A stretch of 64,000 nucleotides of DNA from Mauremys mutica (lineage: Eukaryota > Chordata > Testudines > Geoemydidae), in contig NC_059079.1 of the NCBI RefSeq assembly GCF_020497125.1, positions 53,269,114-53,333,113 on the forward strand. Direction: 5' to 3'. This document shows, piece by piece, positions 39,175 to 54,100 of the stretch. How positions within the stretch are numbered: the stretch's first letter is position 1; each line of letters opens with the position of its first letter. The position numbers and the translations under genes were made by a program. The notes beneath the pieces are model-generated. The model was given only the letters and a program-made list of their open reading frames with translations, did not search any database and was not told where the DNA came from.

Positions 39175-42100
39175 GTATTCTGAACTGTTTTAAATTAGAC
39201 CCATGGAAATGTCTGCTATGACAAAGGAATTGTGCCCCCATGAGTGTACCAACAAGCTTCTTTAAATCTGATTCAATACATGAAAGCTGGTATGCTGTAA
39301 TGGAAAATTAAAGAAAAACTTCTTATCTTTTACAAATTAAAAAGATGATAGATTTCTGTGCCACCTACTAATGATCTTACATTGTTAGAATTGGCACATG
39401 GCATGGTCTCAGCACAGGGGGATGGACAAGATGACCTCTTGAGATCTCTTCCAGCCCCACATTTCTAAAATTCTTTGATACCTTTTAAAAATCAGGAAAT
39501 CAAGTAGGACACTGAGACCATCTGTCCCAGACTATGTTTTATTACAAGCAAACTGTTCGTTTGAACTGAATCTAGGATTTTGACTCTGGCATGAGAGATT
39601 GAAATTAGGGCTTATCCCTCCCCCAGTACTGTACCTCAAAATTAATATCTGTGCCTTTGCAGACTGCAGTGTCTTGTAGTAGTATGGCCCTGTCTTAATA
39701 AGAGAAAAACCCACCCTGGGCCTTGTTAACAATCTTAATAGAAAATTTATGCATGGCCAGGAAGGTCCTATGCTTAGCCTCTCTTCAGAGCTGTTCATTC
39801 ATTTTTGTTCCATGCATCAACCAGAAAAATATGCTATAGAAGCAATTCAGACATCAACCTGCTCAATGGAAACCAAATGCCTCATCTCTGCAAAGCACCT
39901 CACCCTAGACCTACAATGGCATTAGGCTCCTAACTGCCACTGATTTCAGTGGAATACCTTTGTGGATATGGGCCCTAATGTGACTTTTATAACACAAACG
40001 CACATGAGGGCAGAATGAAAGTTTCCTGGGCTATCTTAAAACATTCTTTAAAGTATTTTTTGGATTGATATAACAACAAAATTACTGTACTGCTGCTTAT
40101 TGGTTGTGAGGAGTCCAGTAAACATATTCCACCTTTTCCAACTTTCAGACATACGGTGCAAAGATTATAATAGTTAAGAATTAATCAATATTCTTTACCA
40201 TTTACAGTCAGCACAAACTCTCTGGTAGTTTTTCCTGCTATGTTACTTGCCACACAGGTATAGCTTGCTGTATCACCTAGGTCAGCATTATTGATCTGCA
40301 GATATCGGCCACTGGATAGGATGCGAACTCGAGGAGTTGCCTAAGGAAAGTTCAACAAGTAGAACTAATTTTACTATGTTTTTCCATTGTACTGAAAATT
40401 CATGTTACAAAGTAATAGGAGGTTTGATAGGGTGGCCATAAGAACATAATGGGTCAAATTCATTGATGGCTTAACTTCATTTGTATTGGTAAAGTTACAA
40501 GGATAAACAAGGGAGACAAGGGGGATGGGGTAATATATTTTATTGAACCAACTTCTGTTGGTGAGAGAGACAAGCTTTAGAGCAGTTTCCTAGAGCTGAA
40601 GAAAAGCTGTGTGTAAACTCAGCAACTTGTCTCTTGCACCAACAAAAGTTGATCCAATAAAAGATATTGCCTCACCTTGTCGCTCTAATATCCTGGGACT
40701 GACACAGCTTCCTAAACACTTCATGCAACATAAATGAGGCTCTCTTACATCTCTTAGAAAATTTAGTTGAGTTTTAAAATATTGATGGCAATTTATAGAC
40801 TCAGTCATGAATTCATTACTCAGGAATTTTGCCAGAAAGGGGATTAGAATTTGTGACCAAAACAATTAATTATAAATATTTTTTTTGGTTTTCATGTAAG
40901 ATGGCAGTTTGATGGCACGAAATTGAAGTGCATTCTTTATCCACACCCAGGCATATCACTGGTAGAAGAAATAAAAGCTTTCCCACACTGCTCTTTCAAT
41001 GTGCCACAGCCTTGATCTAAAGGAATCATTTCCATTATGCAACAGATTAGCCTCTACATTGAGACTGCCTGTAAGGATGCCAGAGGTGGTACAGATCTCT
41101 GTCTGTTTGGCAATGCACTGAGCGTGAACACATTGTGCAAAAACAGCCACTAGATGTGAATTGCTTTTGGTCACTGCCAGTCTGGACAAGATTTGTACTG
41201 GTGTACTATAATACTGCCAATTCCAAGTGTTCAAACCATCCAAGGGCACACATGATCCTCAAACTGGCTTAAAAATCATGATGGGTTCTTTTAATACTAC
41301 ATTTGGTGTTGTTTAACTTCTCTTATGGTTTCAGAACCTTTAGGCCTCCAATTCTGCAACTCCTTCTCTGCAGGCGGACCCCAGGCTAGTACAGAGCCCC
41401 ACTGAAGTCAATAGGGCCTCCCATAGTCAAAGGGGTCCACCCATGCAGAACAGATTGCAGCACTGAGGCCCTAGAAGTGAAATAAGCCAACTCCCATTGC
41501 CAAGCCCTTGGGCAGAGGCTACTTAAAATGCCTCATATTTGTAATAACCGGGTTTTTTTGTATATTTGTATTTACTCCTCTTACATATTTCAGCACAATT
41601 GCTATGACCTTGGAAGCATATAATATAACCGAGAGAAATTAATTCACTGTCATTGCTACTAAGTAGTTTTAAATATAGTACCATATATATGACAAAACAA
41701 AGGCAAGGAAATTATAGTTTAGTCCCCAAACTGTACTTTAATTATAATCCTCGTGATAATGAAAACTCCACTGGGTCCTATCTTTAAAAAACAAAATCCA
41801 CTGCTCTGTTAGGGCCTGATCCAAAGCCCAATTAAGTCAATGGAAAGACTCCCATGGATTTCAATGGGCTTTGAATCAAGCCTCTCTAATGTATCTATTA
41901 GTTAATACTCTTAGGGCCTGATCCTACATTCCTTGTGAACCCAAATATCACAGTCAAACCATTCCTAGAAATATAGTAATGTCAGATAAACCTTTTGTTC
42001 TGCTGTCAGAGATGATAACGGTGCACAAACATACTATTAAACAAGCACAAGATTTAAGATTTGGCTATTAGAGACAGAATAGGAGAGAAGATTGAAGTTT

Positions 42101-45100
42101 TCCCAATGGAAGAAGACAAAACTGGTAGGGAATGAAGTTTCATTTAAAAGCTCATAAGAGGGTATAACTAAAAACAATGATAATTTTCAATTAAAATAAT
42201 GCTGAAGTACTACCATCCGAAAACTGGTATTTTCCAAAAACTTCCCTCTCCTCATTGTGAAACTGTCCACTTTTCCCAAGGCAAAGCAGGATTACTCTTT
42301 CCACTCCTGGGTGTACCTCCCTCTATGTTTCTTTAGTGGATGACAGTCCTCCCTTGAGGTCAGGAAAGCATTTGGCTAATTATGTACACAACTTGAACAT
42401 CTCATTTTTCCTTATTAGGCAAAAGTGATCTGTCTCCAGTCAGACTTCCGAGATCAAAAAAAGAAAACGATAACTGTGCCCCAGAAATATGGGAGATATA
42501 TGCTGACATAGCTACACTCACCAATGGAAAGAGTAGTGGGGGATAAAGGAAACCCAAATCTCATAGCTGCACTTCATATGGCAATTTTTTTACAAAGGTT
42601 TGAGTGGACTGCGCGGTTCTTTTATTAGAACAGTGTGAATGTAGTGCAGCTGAGATGTTCTAAATAGCTCTGCAGACTGAAGTCCTCTATTGACCCACAA
42701 AATATGCGCAGGATAGTGGAAGCATCACCATCCTGCCAAACTAATATGCCTCAACCCTAACTTGAAGGGCCCAGTTCCAGGGCTCATAGTAGGGCTGGTT
42801 AATACTTCAAAAATAATTCCCAAATATTCATGTGAATAAATGATTATCTTTCAACACTATTCACAAAACGTCTTAATTTTTGTTTTCTGCAAACACTTGT
42901 ACGAGTGACTTTTTTTTCTTTTTTTTTTTTAAACATAGGAATGTTGACAGAAAACAAAAGCCTCAAATACTTTTGCAAATATGTTTTCCAGGAAGGTACA
43001 TGTCAGAAGCATTCATGCTGCCTTCTTCCAATCTCTTTCCAGCCTCCTGTTTATAAAAGCTTGTTATACAGGTAAGAAGTAGAAATAATACCAGGTGACC
43101 TAAGTGGTCAACCATGTACCATGAAGGAATAGCATCCAAAGGAATTGTGCTTATCTCAGATATAGTGACTGCAGGAGCTACTGTTGAAGTGGTGCCCTTC
43201 CTGACTCTAGACTATCCCTCAAAGGCACAATCCAGTACTCATTTAGCATCCAATATTATTTTGTTCTTTAAATATACATTAGATAAGAGTCTTATGGATA
43301 GGAATTTCTTTCTTTCTAAAGAGAATAAAATAAGCCTTCTTACACACACAGAGGACAGTGGAACACTCTGTGAATCCCATAAGCAGTCTCTATTTCCAAA
43401 CATTTCTTCCTTTTATTGGAACTGGACAAGTGAAGCTGGAACTGGCAACAGCCTATTTGTACTGGAACCTTTTTTGATGCAGTCATGTCTTTGCCAGTTA
43501 AAACACTCATGTCAGTACTGGCATGGCTACCTGGCCCAAGTTCTTTGAGCTAACTCAAACTTAATGTATAAGTATCATCCACTGTCATTGGGGTGGGGGT
43601 ATGGGGGAGAGACAACAGGGGGATGGACACTTGAGACACACACAGCCAAAGAATGTCTGTGCTCATCCTAAATGGATCACAGTGAACCAAGAGGTCATGG
43701 ATGAAGTCTGGAAAGGGACCAAAGTTAAGGGACTAACAAACTGATGGTTCACATGGATTTACCTTTTCTTTCTGAATAATTAAAGGGCCAATATAAAGCA
43801 AAAGCCTGAGTTTGCTCAGCACAGTCTCCAGGAAACCCAGCATGACATTAGACAAGGCCAAGTAGTCCACTGGGGAAGGGCTATGTGATTGAAAATCTAT
43901 GTGGCCTTACAATGGATGACGAGCAATAGAAAAGTCTCCTGTTGAACTACTCTGTTCTTCCTCCTTTGACTTAACCAATAAGGATGTGATGCCTCACTGC
44001 CACTGCATTAAATTCTGAGTCAATAGGTGCATTTGGTGCAAAATTGTGATGATTAGCAGAGATTAAAGTAAGCTACTTATTTCTCTTCAATTTAAAGAAA
44101 TTTCTTTCCTTTCTAAATGTTACTAGAATATGAAAATTCATAATATACCCAAAGTTAAATGTATAGTGTAGTCTTTCTCAGCTACCTTTCCTGGGAAGCC
44201 ATTCAGGAGTATACCGAAGGCTTCTAGGATTGCTCAAAGGATCCAGGAGGAGCAAGGGATCCCCCTAAAGGAAAAGAGAACAAATCACAGAGGGATGGCC
44301 AGTTCATGTGGTCACTGTCTTCATGTACTTGTTTACGTCAAGTTGTATTTGGACCAGGGCTACTCAACAACAACCTTCTCTTGACCTCAAGGGACCACAA
44401 CTCAACTGCGCTGAAGGAGCAAGTGAGTAGAATCAGAAATTTAAGTTCATGCCCTTTGTGCAGAATGCAAAGATGCGACAAATTTGTGAAAATAACATAG
44501 CAAATGTACCTGTAAAAGTTCTCCATCTTTAAGCCAGGTGATCGTAGGAGGTGGCACTGCATCTGACTTGCACTCCAATATAACTTGTCTGTTCTGCAGC
44601 ACAGTGAGATCCTGAGGCCCACTGGTGCCAGCAATGTTAGGGGGAACTGTTAAAAAAAATAGAGAATAAGAAAAGCATGACAAATATGAACTTTAATTAA
44701 AACATTTCTATGGATAGAATCCCAGTGTGTAATTCTCAAACAAGTTTTCATGATATACCAGCAGAGCAGCAGTACAATTAAATGCTTTTGCTTTTCATTG
44801 CCAATATCAGATCTGGCTTTTATCTGCAAAATGTATCACCCTAATTTGACTAGCCTTAACCCACTTCCTAAAACCGCATGTCACAAACCACTAACTGATG
44901 GAAATTAGTTGAAAGTCCATTCTCTGTGAAGAAACCAGCACTTAGCCAGATGAAGTCAGGATACCTCAAGCTCCATAACCCTCTTCATCAACAGATTCAG
45001 ATATGATCTGTCATTCACTGGATAAGCAAAACCTTGATTTGATAAAACTTCTTCACTCTAGGAGGAACTCATGTAGGAATTGTGCAAGTCTGCAAGAAGC

Positions 45101-48100
45101 AGAAGGCTGACTCATCTGAGAGACATCTTTTGTGAACTTACTTCTGCTACCATATAGTCATTTAACACTGAGTTTTCTCCCTAGGGCAGAGAGGAAATTA
45201 TTTTGCAGTGTCTTATTCTTCAGCGACTAGATTGACAAGATCTAAGGTCTATTCTTGATCTAGAGGAGCTGACATACTGATTCAGCTGCCATTTCTTTTA
45301 TTTTTTTATATAATATGAAATGTATATTGCAAATGTGTGTCACATACATATATCCTGTCCTCTTTATTCCTTCTGAGTCTTATTGCAAAAGGCCAAAGGA
45401 CATCAATTCCTCTAACTTTCTTTGTTACTCTGATTTCCATTATAATTGCTTGTGTTTTATTTTAAATAACTACGTTTGCAATGTTCCATCATAATTGTGT
45501 CATGTTCTGACTAGCTACATTATATACAAGCATTAAGTAACTGCCCTTGATTTAATATCCTCTTTCTGAGGAGGTGTATTGTCACTTCTGTTTTCCTGAC
45601 CCACGGTATACAGATTTATAGATTCCAAGATCAGAAGAGACCATTGTGATCATCTAGTTTGACCTCCTGTATATCACGTGCCATAGAACTTCCTCAAAAT
45701 TATTCCTAGAACGTATCTTCCAAAAAAACATCCCGTTGTGATAGAAATTGGTAATTTGTGCCAGTGGTTAATAATCCTCACCGTTAAAAATTGACTCCTA
45801 ATTTCCAGTCTGAATTTATCTAGCTACAACATCCAGCCATTGGATTGTGTTATACTTCCGTTTGCAAGACTGAAGAGCCCGTTATCAAATATTTGTTCCA
45901 GATATAGGTACTTATAGACTGGGATCAATTCACCCCTTAACCTTCTTTTGGATAAGCTAAATAGCTTGAACTCCTTGAGTCTTCCTGTTTTATAACAATT
46001 TTCCCATCCTCTAATCATGCTTGTGGCTCTTTTCTGAAACCTCTTCAGTTTTTCCAGAATACTTCTTGAAGTGTGAACATCAGAACTGGACACAATATTC
46101 CAGGAGTGGTCACACCAGTGGAAAAAAAGAGACATAATATAACCTTTTTACTTCACTGAAGATTCACCTTGGTTAGTCCTTTGACCAAAGTGTCACACTG
46201 GGAGCTCATATTCAGCTGATTATCCAACATGATCCCCAAGTCTTTTCCCAAGACAGAGTCCCCCATCCTGTAAATATGGCCTTCATTTTTTTGTTCCTAG
46301 ATGTGTGACTTTACATGTCACAGTACTGAAACACATCTTGTTTGCTTGCACCCAGCTAACCAAGCAATCCAGTTTGCTCTGTATCAGTGACCTGTCCTCT
46401 TCATTATTTACTATTCCCTAATCTTTGTATCTTTTGCAAACTTGATCAGTGATGATTTCTTGTTTTCTTCCAGGTCATTGTTCAAAATGTTAAATAGTGT
46501 AGAGTGAAAAACTGATCCCTAAAGTACCATCCTAGAAGCACATCCACTCAATGATTCCCAATTTACAATCACATTTTGGCACCTATCAGTTAGCCATTTC
46601 TTAACCCATTTAATGTGCTATGTTGATTTTGTATCATTTTAGTCTCCTAATCAAAATGTTATGTTGTACCAAGTCAAATGCCTTATAGAAGTCTAAGTAT
46701 AGTGCATCAATTACATTTGTCTACTAAATTTGTAATCTCAATGTTTCCTTTCATTTGTTTATCCTTTTCCTTTTTTAATGTAAGAGTAGTTAATTTGTAA
46801 AAGGGAAGGACTAATAACTAAATAACCTTAAAGGGTACTATGAACTCCACTTCCCTTAAAAAAGATCTGCTTTGTTACAGAGATCCTTACTTAGGACATA
46901 GTCCTTGGATCTTCTGTTCTAGAAAGGAGATGACAGATGCAGTCCAAAACCAGGTAAGATCACTAAAAATGGTACTCAAAAAGTTTTTTCTTTGTCAGGC
47001 ATTATTCACTTCATAACTTTTTCTAGCTTTTAAAAGCAGTAGATAATTCAGTATTAGGCTTACAGTATTAAATAATGCTTTAATTGTTTCCAGATCAAGC
47101 TTACCATGCACTCTGACTAGATATTCTTTATCGTCATCTCCTGCAGGACTAGATGCCAAACACGTATATCTTCCTGTGTCTTCCACCTAAAGGACACCCA
47201 GATAACTTTAGTAGAAACTTCAGAATATGGGACCAATTCAATTAAAACAGCAAAAGAAGTAGTGATGTTCGCAGTTGTCTTTGATTAGCAGATATCGGTT
47301 AAAAAACACAAGGGAAACAGAAGAAAATAGACAAGCAATTCCTGGGAGAGTAAGCAACCAGAAATATTTGAAAGCTTGTTTATTTTATTTGGGGTAGATT
47401 GTGGCCATCAGGCGACAACCCTTTGTAGAGGTGGTTGGCAGCTGCAGCATCCCGGAAAAAAGCACCAGGGCTAATGTGCCTCGAGCAGATACATTCTCTT
47501 CTGGTGCAGCTCTCTGCAATGAACAATCCATTAGGATGGAATAGATTGTTCTCTGAATGCATCAGCCCATACAATGGACCAGCATGGGACGAAGGGGAGG
47601 AAATGGGACTCTGCCTCCTCCTCAAACCTTTCTTGGCATCTTGCTCCCTGAGAGAAGGTAGCACTAATAGTGCCTTTGCTCTCCAGAGCACAGGAGCACA
47701 CAGACTGCTATTATGAAGAGGTCCTTTGCCTGCCTACAAAGTTTTTGGCTCTCCCCTCTCTCTACTCCTGCACAGCCATGCAATTACCTCTCACAATCTG
47801 GCCTTTACATAGGTATTCTTGTAAAATGTATCCTTCTGCCCCCAAGAATTATTTGACTTCTCAAATATTTACTAACATCTTTATTATCTTCTGCGCTTCA
47901 TAAATTGTTCTTTGTAAAGTCTTGGGGGTGGAGGGAGGAAGGGGTTTATCATATGACCAACAATAAAAAATTAGTCTAGATCTGTTTTTGTCCAACTCTT
48001 CCCATGACACTACATGATGAACTACAAAGTTGAAGTCCAGCTGTCTTCATAGTGATTAAATTTAAATGTGGTTTTAGTTTTCTAGGGTTTTTTTAAGTCT

Positions 48101-51100
48101 CCGTTTAAATTGTCTGAGTTGATTTGAATTTTTTCTTGTATGATAGGATAAATAGCAGTGTAGCTATGGTAGCATTGGTGGTGGCAGTGGAGGCACAACT
48201 GAGCTGTGCAGAGTACAAACCCGCCTGAAATCAGACTGTAGACATAGTGTGCCATGAAACTGGTGATCAGCTCAGCTCTGCAAGCCAGTCCAGGGTTTGC
48301 AAAGCCAAACGAAATTTACACGTGTCAGTCACCTGAGCACTGGCTATTCGAAGGACCTCTCCTCCTCTCAGGACATGAACATTGTCATTTTGTGGGAGTG
48401 GACGCCCATCCTTCATCCATGTGATTCTGGGAACTGGGATGCCAATAGACATACAAAAAAGCTCCAGTAGGTGGTTAACAACCACAGATATCTCTTCTGG
48501 TTGATCAGATCCATTGATATGAGGGGGCTCTGCAGCAAGGAAAGACAATTCATGTTCTTTACTAACAAAAATTCAGATTTATAAAACATGATGGGCAATC
48601 AGATGGTTAGAGAAGTAGATTCTAGATTGGTGTGTTTTATTCGTGCTCAGTCACCGACTCCCTGTGTGATATAGATCAACTCACATGAGTTCTCTTTGCC
48701 TCAGGTTAGCAACATTAGTGAAATATAATCATATTTTCCTCTGTTACATGGGTGTTGTGAGACTAAATTAGTCTGTGTAAAATGTTTTGATATCCTTGGG
48801 AGGAATACACTATACAGTAAAACAGAATTTGTATTAGATCTTCAGCTGCTGTAAATAGGTATAACATCGTCAAGCTATGCCAGTTTGCACCAGCTGATGA
48901 TCTAGCCCATTGAATTTAATTTCTGTTACACCGAAGTTACCTGGTTAAAGCAAATTATTCTGTACATCAATATGCTGATTTATATTTAGCATGTTGCTGT
49001 TACCTGTAAATCTCAAATACTAATATACAAATTTTCACCATGTCCACTCAAAGGTAAATTCCAACCCTTTAATTCTACTATCTCATGAGCACTACTTCCT
49101 GAAAATGTTCTAAATTTCTAAATTATTCTCTCTATTTTAGGCATATTTTTCATCTTGTCTGAATGTAAAATTAACACTTACCCAACACTTTTAGGGTAAA
49201 GTGCTTGCTGACTTCCCCCGCTTCATTGGATGCTATACAGGTGAATCTGCCTGTGTCATCAGTCTCTGTCGTTGAAATGTGAAGAACCATTCCTTGATTA
49301 CTTATAGTCAGATGGGTTCCAAGGCTTAGGGGTTGTCCATTTTTAAGCCATACCATATTGGGGGTGGGGGTGCCATCAGTAAAGCACATCATAGAAGTTG
49401 GATTGCCTTTTACTATAGTCACTTCCTCTGTTTCTCCTGCATTGTCCATGCTTGGTGGTACTGCAGAGAAACAGATATGATAATTATGGAATACACTCAC
49501 ACACTAATTCTTAATATAAAATAAATGCCCTGTTAAGCAATTAAATTTTCTAGGTTTCTTACACTCATGGGGTGTGTATGGGTGTGGGTGTGGCTGTGGC
49601 TGTGTGTTACAATTCAAGTAGAAATAATGCACCACATTTATTCAAAGAAGAAAAGTCTACAACATGTTATCTGAGCCAAAAAACGTAAAGAGGGTTTTAA
49701 GGTTCAACTCTTCTTACCTTACAAAAATGTTAGCAAAATTTAAAGTTTCCATATAAAGCATTTGCCAAATATCTACTTAGTAAAGTCTTCAAGCTTGTGT
49801 TGGTAAGAAAATAAATAGAATTCATCCTCTGAGAGGCAAAATCTTAATGTTCTCAATTATCCAGAGAGTTTCAATCAGGGGAAGATTTCTACCCTTCTGC
49901 TGTTACACTTAAAAAATTAACTACAAAATGCAACTTTTTTCACTTAATATCACAAAGAAACTTACCATAAACTTGAAGATTATAGTGTTTATTGTCCACT
50001 CCAGCTCTGTTAGATGCTACACAAGTGTACACACCAACATCAGACACCTGAGCTCTCACAATTCTGTAAAGAACACAGCTGCAGTTATCTCACCCATGGC
50101 TACCATATGGAATGCTTTGCTCCACTTTGAATATGACAGAGTATGATTGCAGAGGGCCAAATTCTACCCTGGCGTACACCAATTTCAGCAGAGTTGCATT
50201 AGGGTTAACTGAGGGCAGAATTTAGCTCAGATACCTTAGAGAACTGAAAACTCACCTGAGAATCTGTCCAGCTGACAACAACCTGATCTGGGATGAGATA
50301 GAGAGAGGAAGCCCATTCTTAAGCCAGTTTATTTGTGGTGTTGGGGTGCCAACAGCAGTACATTCAATGTTTATGGAGGCATCCTGTAGGGCAGTTAGCT
50401 TCTCTGCTTCATCTTTATTATTAGCTATTGCTGGTGGAACTAAATTACATAACAGGTGAATAAGAGAGGTGTTAAAATTGGCTGCTCAAAATTATTCCTG
50501 TTCTAATCTTAGCTCACCTTGTCCTGAACTGCAAGATGTTACAGGTATTGCTATTCTAACCAAAAAAAGAATCTCACAAGAAACATACCCACAGGATTCA
50601 GCAAGAACAGAGTGTCCAAACTTGGCAACCAATAGACCTTCTGATATTAGTAACTGTGGGCCACAGCTAACTTACATATACATTTACATCTTTAAAAATC
50701 AAGTGCACATAGTAATATTTACTTAGATTAGAGTAACAGAAGTTGCTTGCAGACTTCACCACAATTGATCACACAGGTACATGGTGCCATATTTTCCCAC
50801 TAAGAGGTATTTATTCATTATGAAGGATCATACCTGTTGGCGCTACCCACACAAATTGTCTTGTTGGGCCTGATTCTTCCCAGTCCTGCTCCTGGGGTAG
50901 TCATTCACTCCTGTGCCAAATGAGTGTAAAATACTCCCAAAAGCAGAACACTCTGTTCACTCACACAACTGGTAGCCCTGACACCCATTTTTACAGGTGT
51001 AAATGGCGGCAAACTGTGCCAGGCAGAGGATGATTAGTCTTACTTTCCTCAGTTGTGACATTAAATCAAGAGGATCTGGTACAAAATTATTTCAGATTAT

Positions 51101-54100
51101 TGTTTGGATTAATTTAAATCCTGAGTAAAACAAAGTTTAAAACTTGCTTCACTTCCGCATTACTCTAATTTTAAGAGGGCACAATGTGACTGAGATCAAC
51201 AGAGCTAAGATGTGTAAAACTTGAGTAATGAAGTGTTGAATTAGGCCCATACAGTGTCTTTCTCCACAAAAAATAAAAAAATAAAATAAAAAATCATCTT
51301 GGGTGGGTTTGTTTTGTTATGGAATATACCATAGGAACTGACTTCTGTTTATCCCAAAATTTATTACTCAGCAATGGTTTCAATCATTTTGATCCTCTGC
51401 AGTATGTTATATAGAACACAATATGATATCTACATCAACAAACTACACATGAATATAGATACATAAGATTACTTAGGCAGTCACTTCTTTGCCCTATCAT
51501 GTGAGTGGTAACAAAGTCAGGCTAATAGGTCTGACTTCAGTCTGTCACATTTAAAAACTCACCATAAACATTCAAGTTGAAAATTCGATCTTCTTCTCCC
51601 GCAGGATTAGTAGCCACACATGTGTATTTTCCCACATCAGATGTGAGCACTCCGAAAATGTTTAAGGTGCTGCCATCTGGAGTCACTCTATAAAAAAGGT
51701 CGTAGAATACAATGAGTTTGTTTGCTAGGTCATAAGAACAAGTAAATAAACAGCTAGTATGTACATTTCAATTAAATTACTTCCCCACACACTTTCTATG
51801 GAAATTCAGTTATAAATCTATTACTCTATTCAAAATTTTAGCTCCCAGAGAAATTTGTTTTTAAATCTATTATTATGAACATATTTCATGAAATTCTGGT
51901 TTAAGGATTGAGCTGTTTTAGCTTCCATTTAGATTCAGTTCCATCCAATTGCAGTCAAAATATGTCCATCATTCTCAGAGTATTTTTACATACATGTTAT
52001 ATCCTTGGAGGCTTCAGCTTTAGGAAGAAATCACTGGAGACACAGAGAGCTGTAAACCTTGGAGCAGCCATTTATTGCTACACACAGAACTAACCAACAG
52101 CCAGCCAAACAGACTGGGCTATCCTCTAATAATCTGATCAGTTGCCATATCAACACAAGATTCTATTACCATGACAACCAAATACACAACAATACAGCTC
52201 CCACCTCTTAAACCTCATCTGATAGGAACAGCTATTTAAATGAGAAACTTAGGGATATTATGTGCCAATCTCTGAAATACTTAAAACACAGAATCATGGA
52301 AGATTAGGGTTGGAAGACACCTCAGGAAGTCATCTAGTCCAACCCTCTGCTCAAAGCAGGACCAACCCCAACTAAATCAAAATAAAATAAAAATAAAAAA
52401 TGTAAAAGTAAAAATAAAAACGTTGAGTAAGATATCATGTCACTTTCCCAGATTTGTGTATTTAGTTGTATAGGCCGTTGGGGGTACTCTAAGTTGTGCC
52501 TCTGGAGTGGACCTGGTATCCCCACAATTGCGAAGACATAAAGATGGCTTACAAGCAACATTTGTGCCCCCCTCCACCCTGAGCTGTATCAGCACCAAAC
52601 AGCTTGTCCTAAGGATCTGGTACGTTGTCTCACAAATCATGTATTTATTAGATCTACCTTGTGTATAACTACTTATTCTGAAGTAGGCAGAAGAGAGGGT
52701 AAACTACATCTGTAACACTATTTGGTTAGCTAGATATATTATGTAAAACAAAACAGATGAGCAACAAATCTACATAATTAACAAAATATCCTAGAATTAG
52801 AGAAATTAAGGACAGAAAAGATCAATGTCACTTACTAAAGTTAGATTATTCAGGCTCATAGTTTTATAATTCTTCTGCCTATGCCTTGCAGATGTTGCAG
52901 ACTGAGAGAACACAGAGTTTTATTTTTACTCACCTTATTCTTTGTGATTCATTGCTGGTAACTGGGTTTCCATCTTTAAGCCACTGAATAGCAGGTCTGG
53001 GAATTCCTTTGGCATTGCAGACAAGCTGGATACTTTCCCCAGGGAGGACGCTGACTTCACTTGGCATTTCAGATCCAACAATATTTGGAGGAACTTTTGG
53101 GAGAGGGGGTGAAATTCTAATCAGTTAGTTAAATGGGGGTAAACCAGGAGTAACTCCATTATTTCAATGGAGTTTCTCCCAGTAGATCAAATTAATAGGG
53201 AATGTGTATATTCCTCCTGATGGGATGTTTACAAAGGTGACTAGAAAAATCAACTTTAACCATTTCATAATCCTTCCAGTGTGTACAGTAACCTGTTCAT
53301 ATTCAGCAGATTGATAATAATAGATAATGCTTCCTTTAGCATCTATTATAGCAATGCAAATAAAATCTATTGGATACCCTGATGCAGCAAACACTTAAGC
53401 ACATACTTAACTCTGAACATGTGAGTAGCTCCAATGAAGTCCACAGGATTATTCACACACTGAAAGTTAAGCACATGTTCAAATGCTTAGCATCCCTAGT
53501 GATGTAGTGACACATTACTCAGCCCTAACCATTATTCCGTTACTCCACTGATTTTTTTTTCATAAAGATGATGTGTCACAGTTTTCCTTTAAAACCTCCT
53601 TTTGGCATCAAACATCACCTAGCAAAAGAACCATAGCATACTACTGCTCCTGAAACCCTTTTGGGCTCCACAACGTTCTACTCACACTGAGATTCGTGTA
53701 GCATTAGTGTCCAGCGTGATGGAGCCAGTTGCTGTGATCAGCAACGAACATATGGAAACAGTGCAATATAGCAAATAAACCTATTATTTTCAAACTGCAG
53801 TGTAATTAGATGTAAAGAATATTCTTTTGCATACCAACTTCTGAATAACATTGTAGCAAGGTTTTGTTATCCTTATTTTTTGCTATTGGTTGCCTGACAG
53901 AAATGATGGCACTGATTCTCCGCTCCGCTATACCAGTTTTATATAGCTAAATCATCTTAATTGTCTTCAGTGGACTTAACACCAGTTTTATGCCAGTGTA
54001 AGTGGCCAGTAAGTATGATTCTGTTTAGTGCATACACATACTGTACCTTGAATGGAAAGGATGTAACTCTTCTGCGCTTTTCCTTCTACATTTGAAGCTA

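Larger units (their letters stand above)
40678..44509. other. HMCN1 intron sequence between exons 18 and 17
   Basis: Apart from the foldbacks at 41349 and 41812 and a T-rich tract at about 42909-42930, I see no recognisable gene or element. A 144-codon plus-strand open frame at 43114-43548 resembles nothing I know. Confidence 0.6.

Noticed and set aside
43114..43548. 144-codon plus-strand open frame
   Set aside because: No recognisable domain or homology, antisense within an intron, no clear regulatory context; likely chance.
44186..44264. Possible minus-strand exon with acceptor, donor and an open frame between HMCN1 exons 17 and 18
   Set aside because: It is 79 bp, would shift the frame between two exons that already join perfectly (GELLQ to ATPRVRI), and encodes no Ig sequence.
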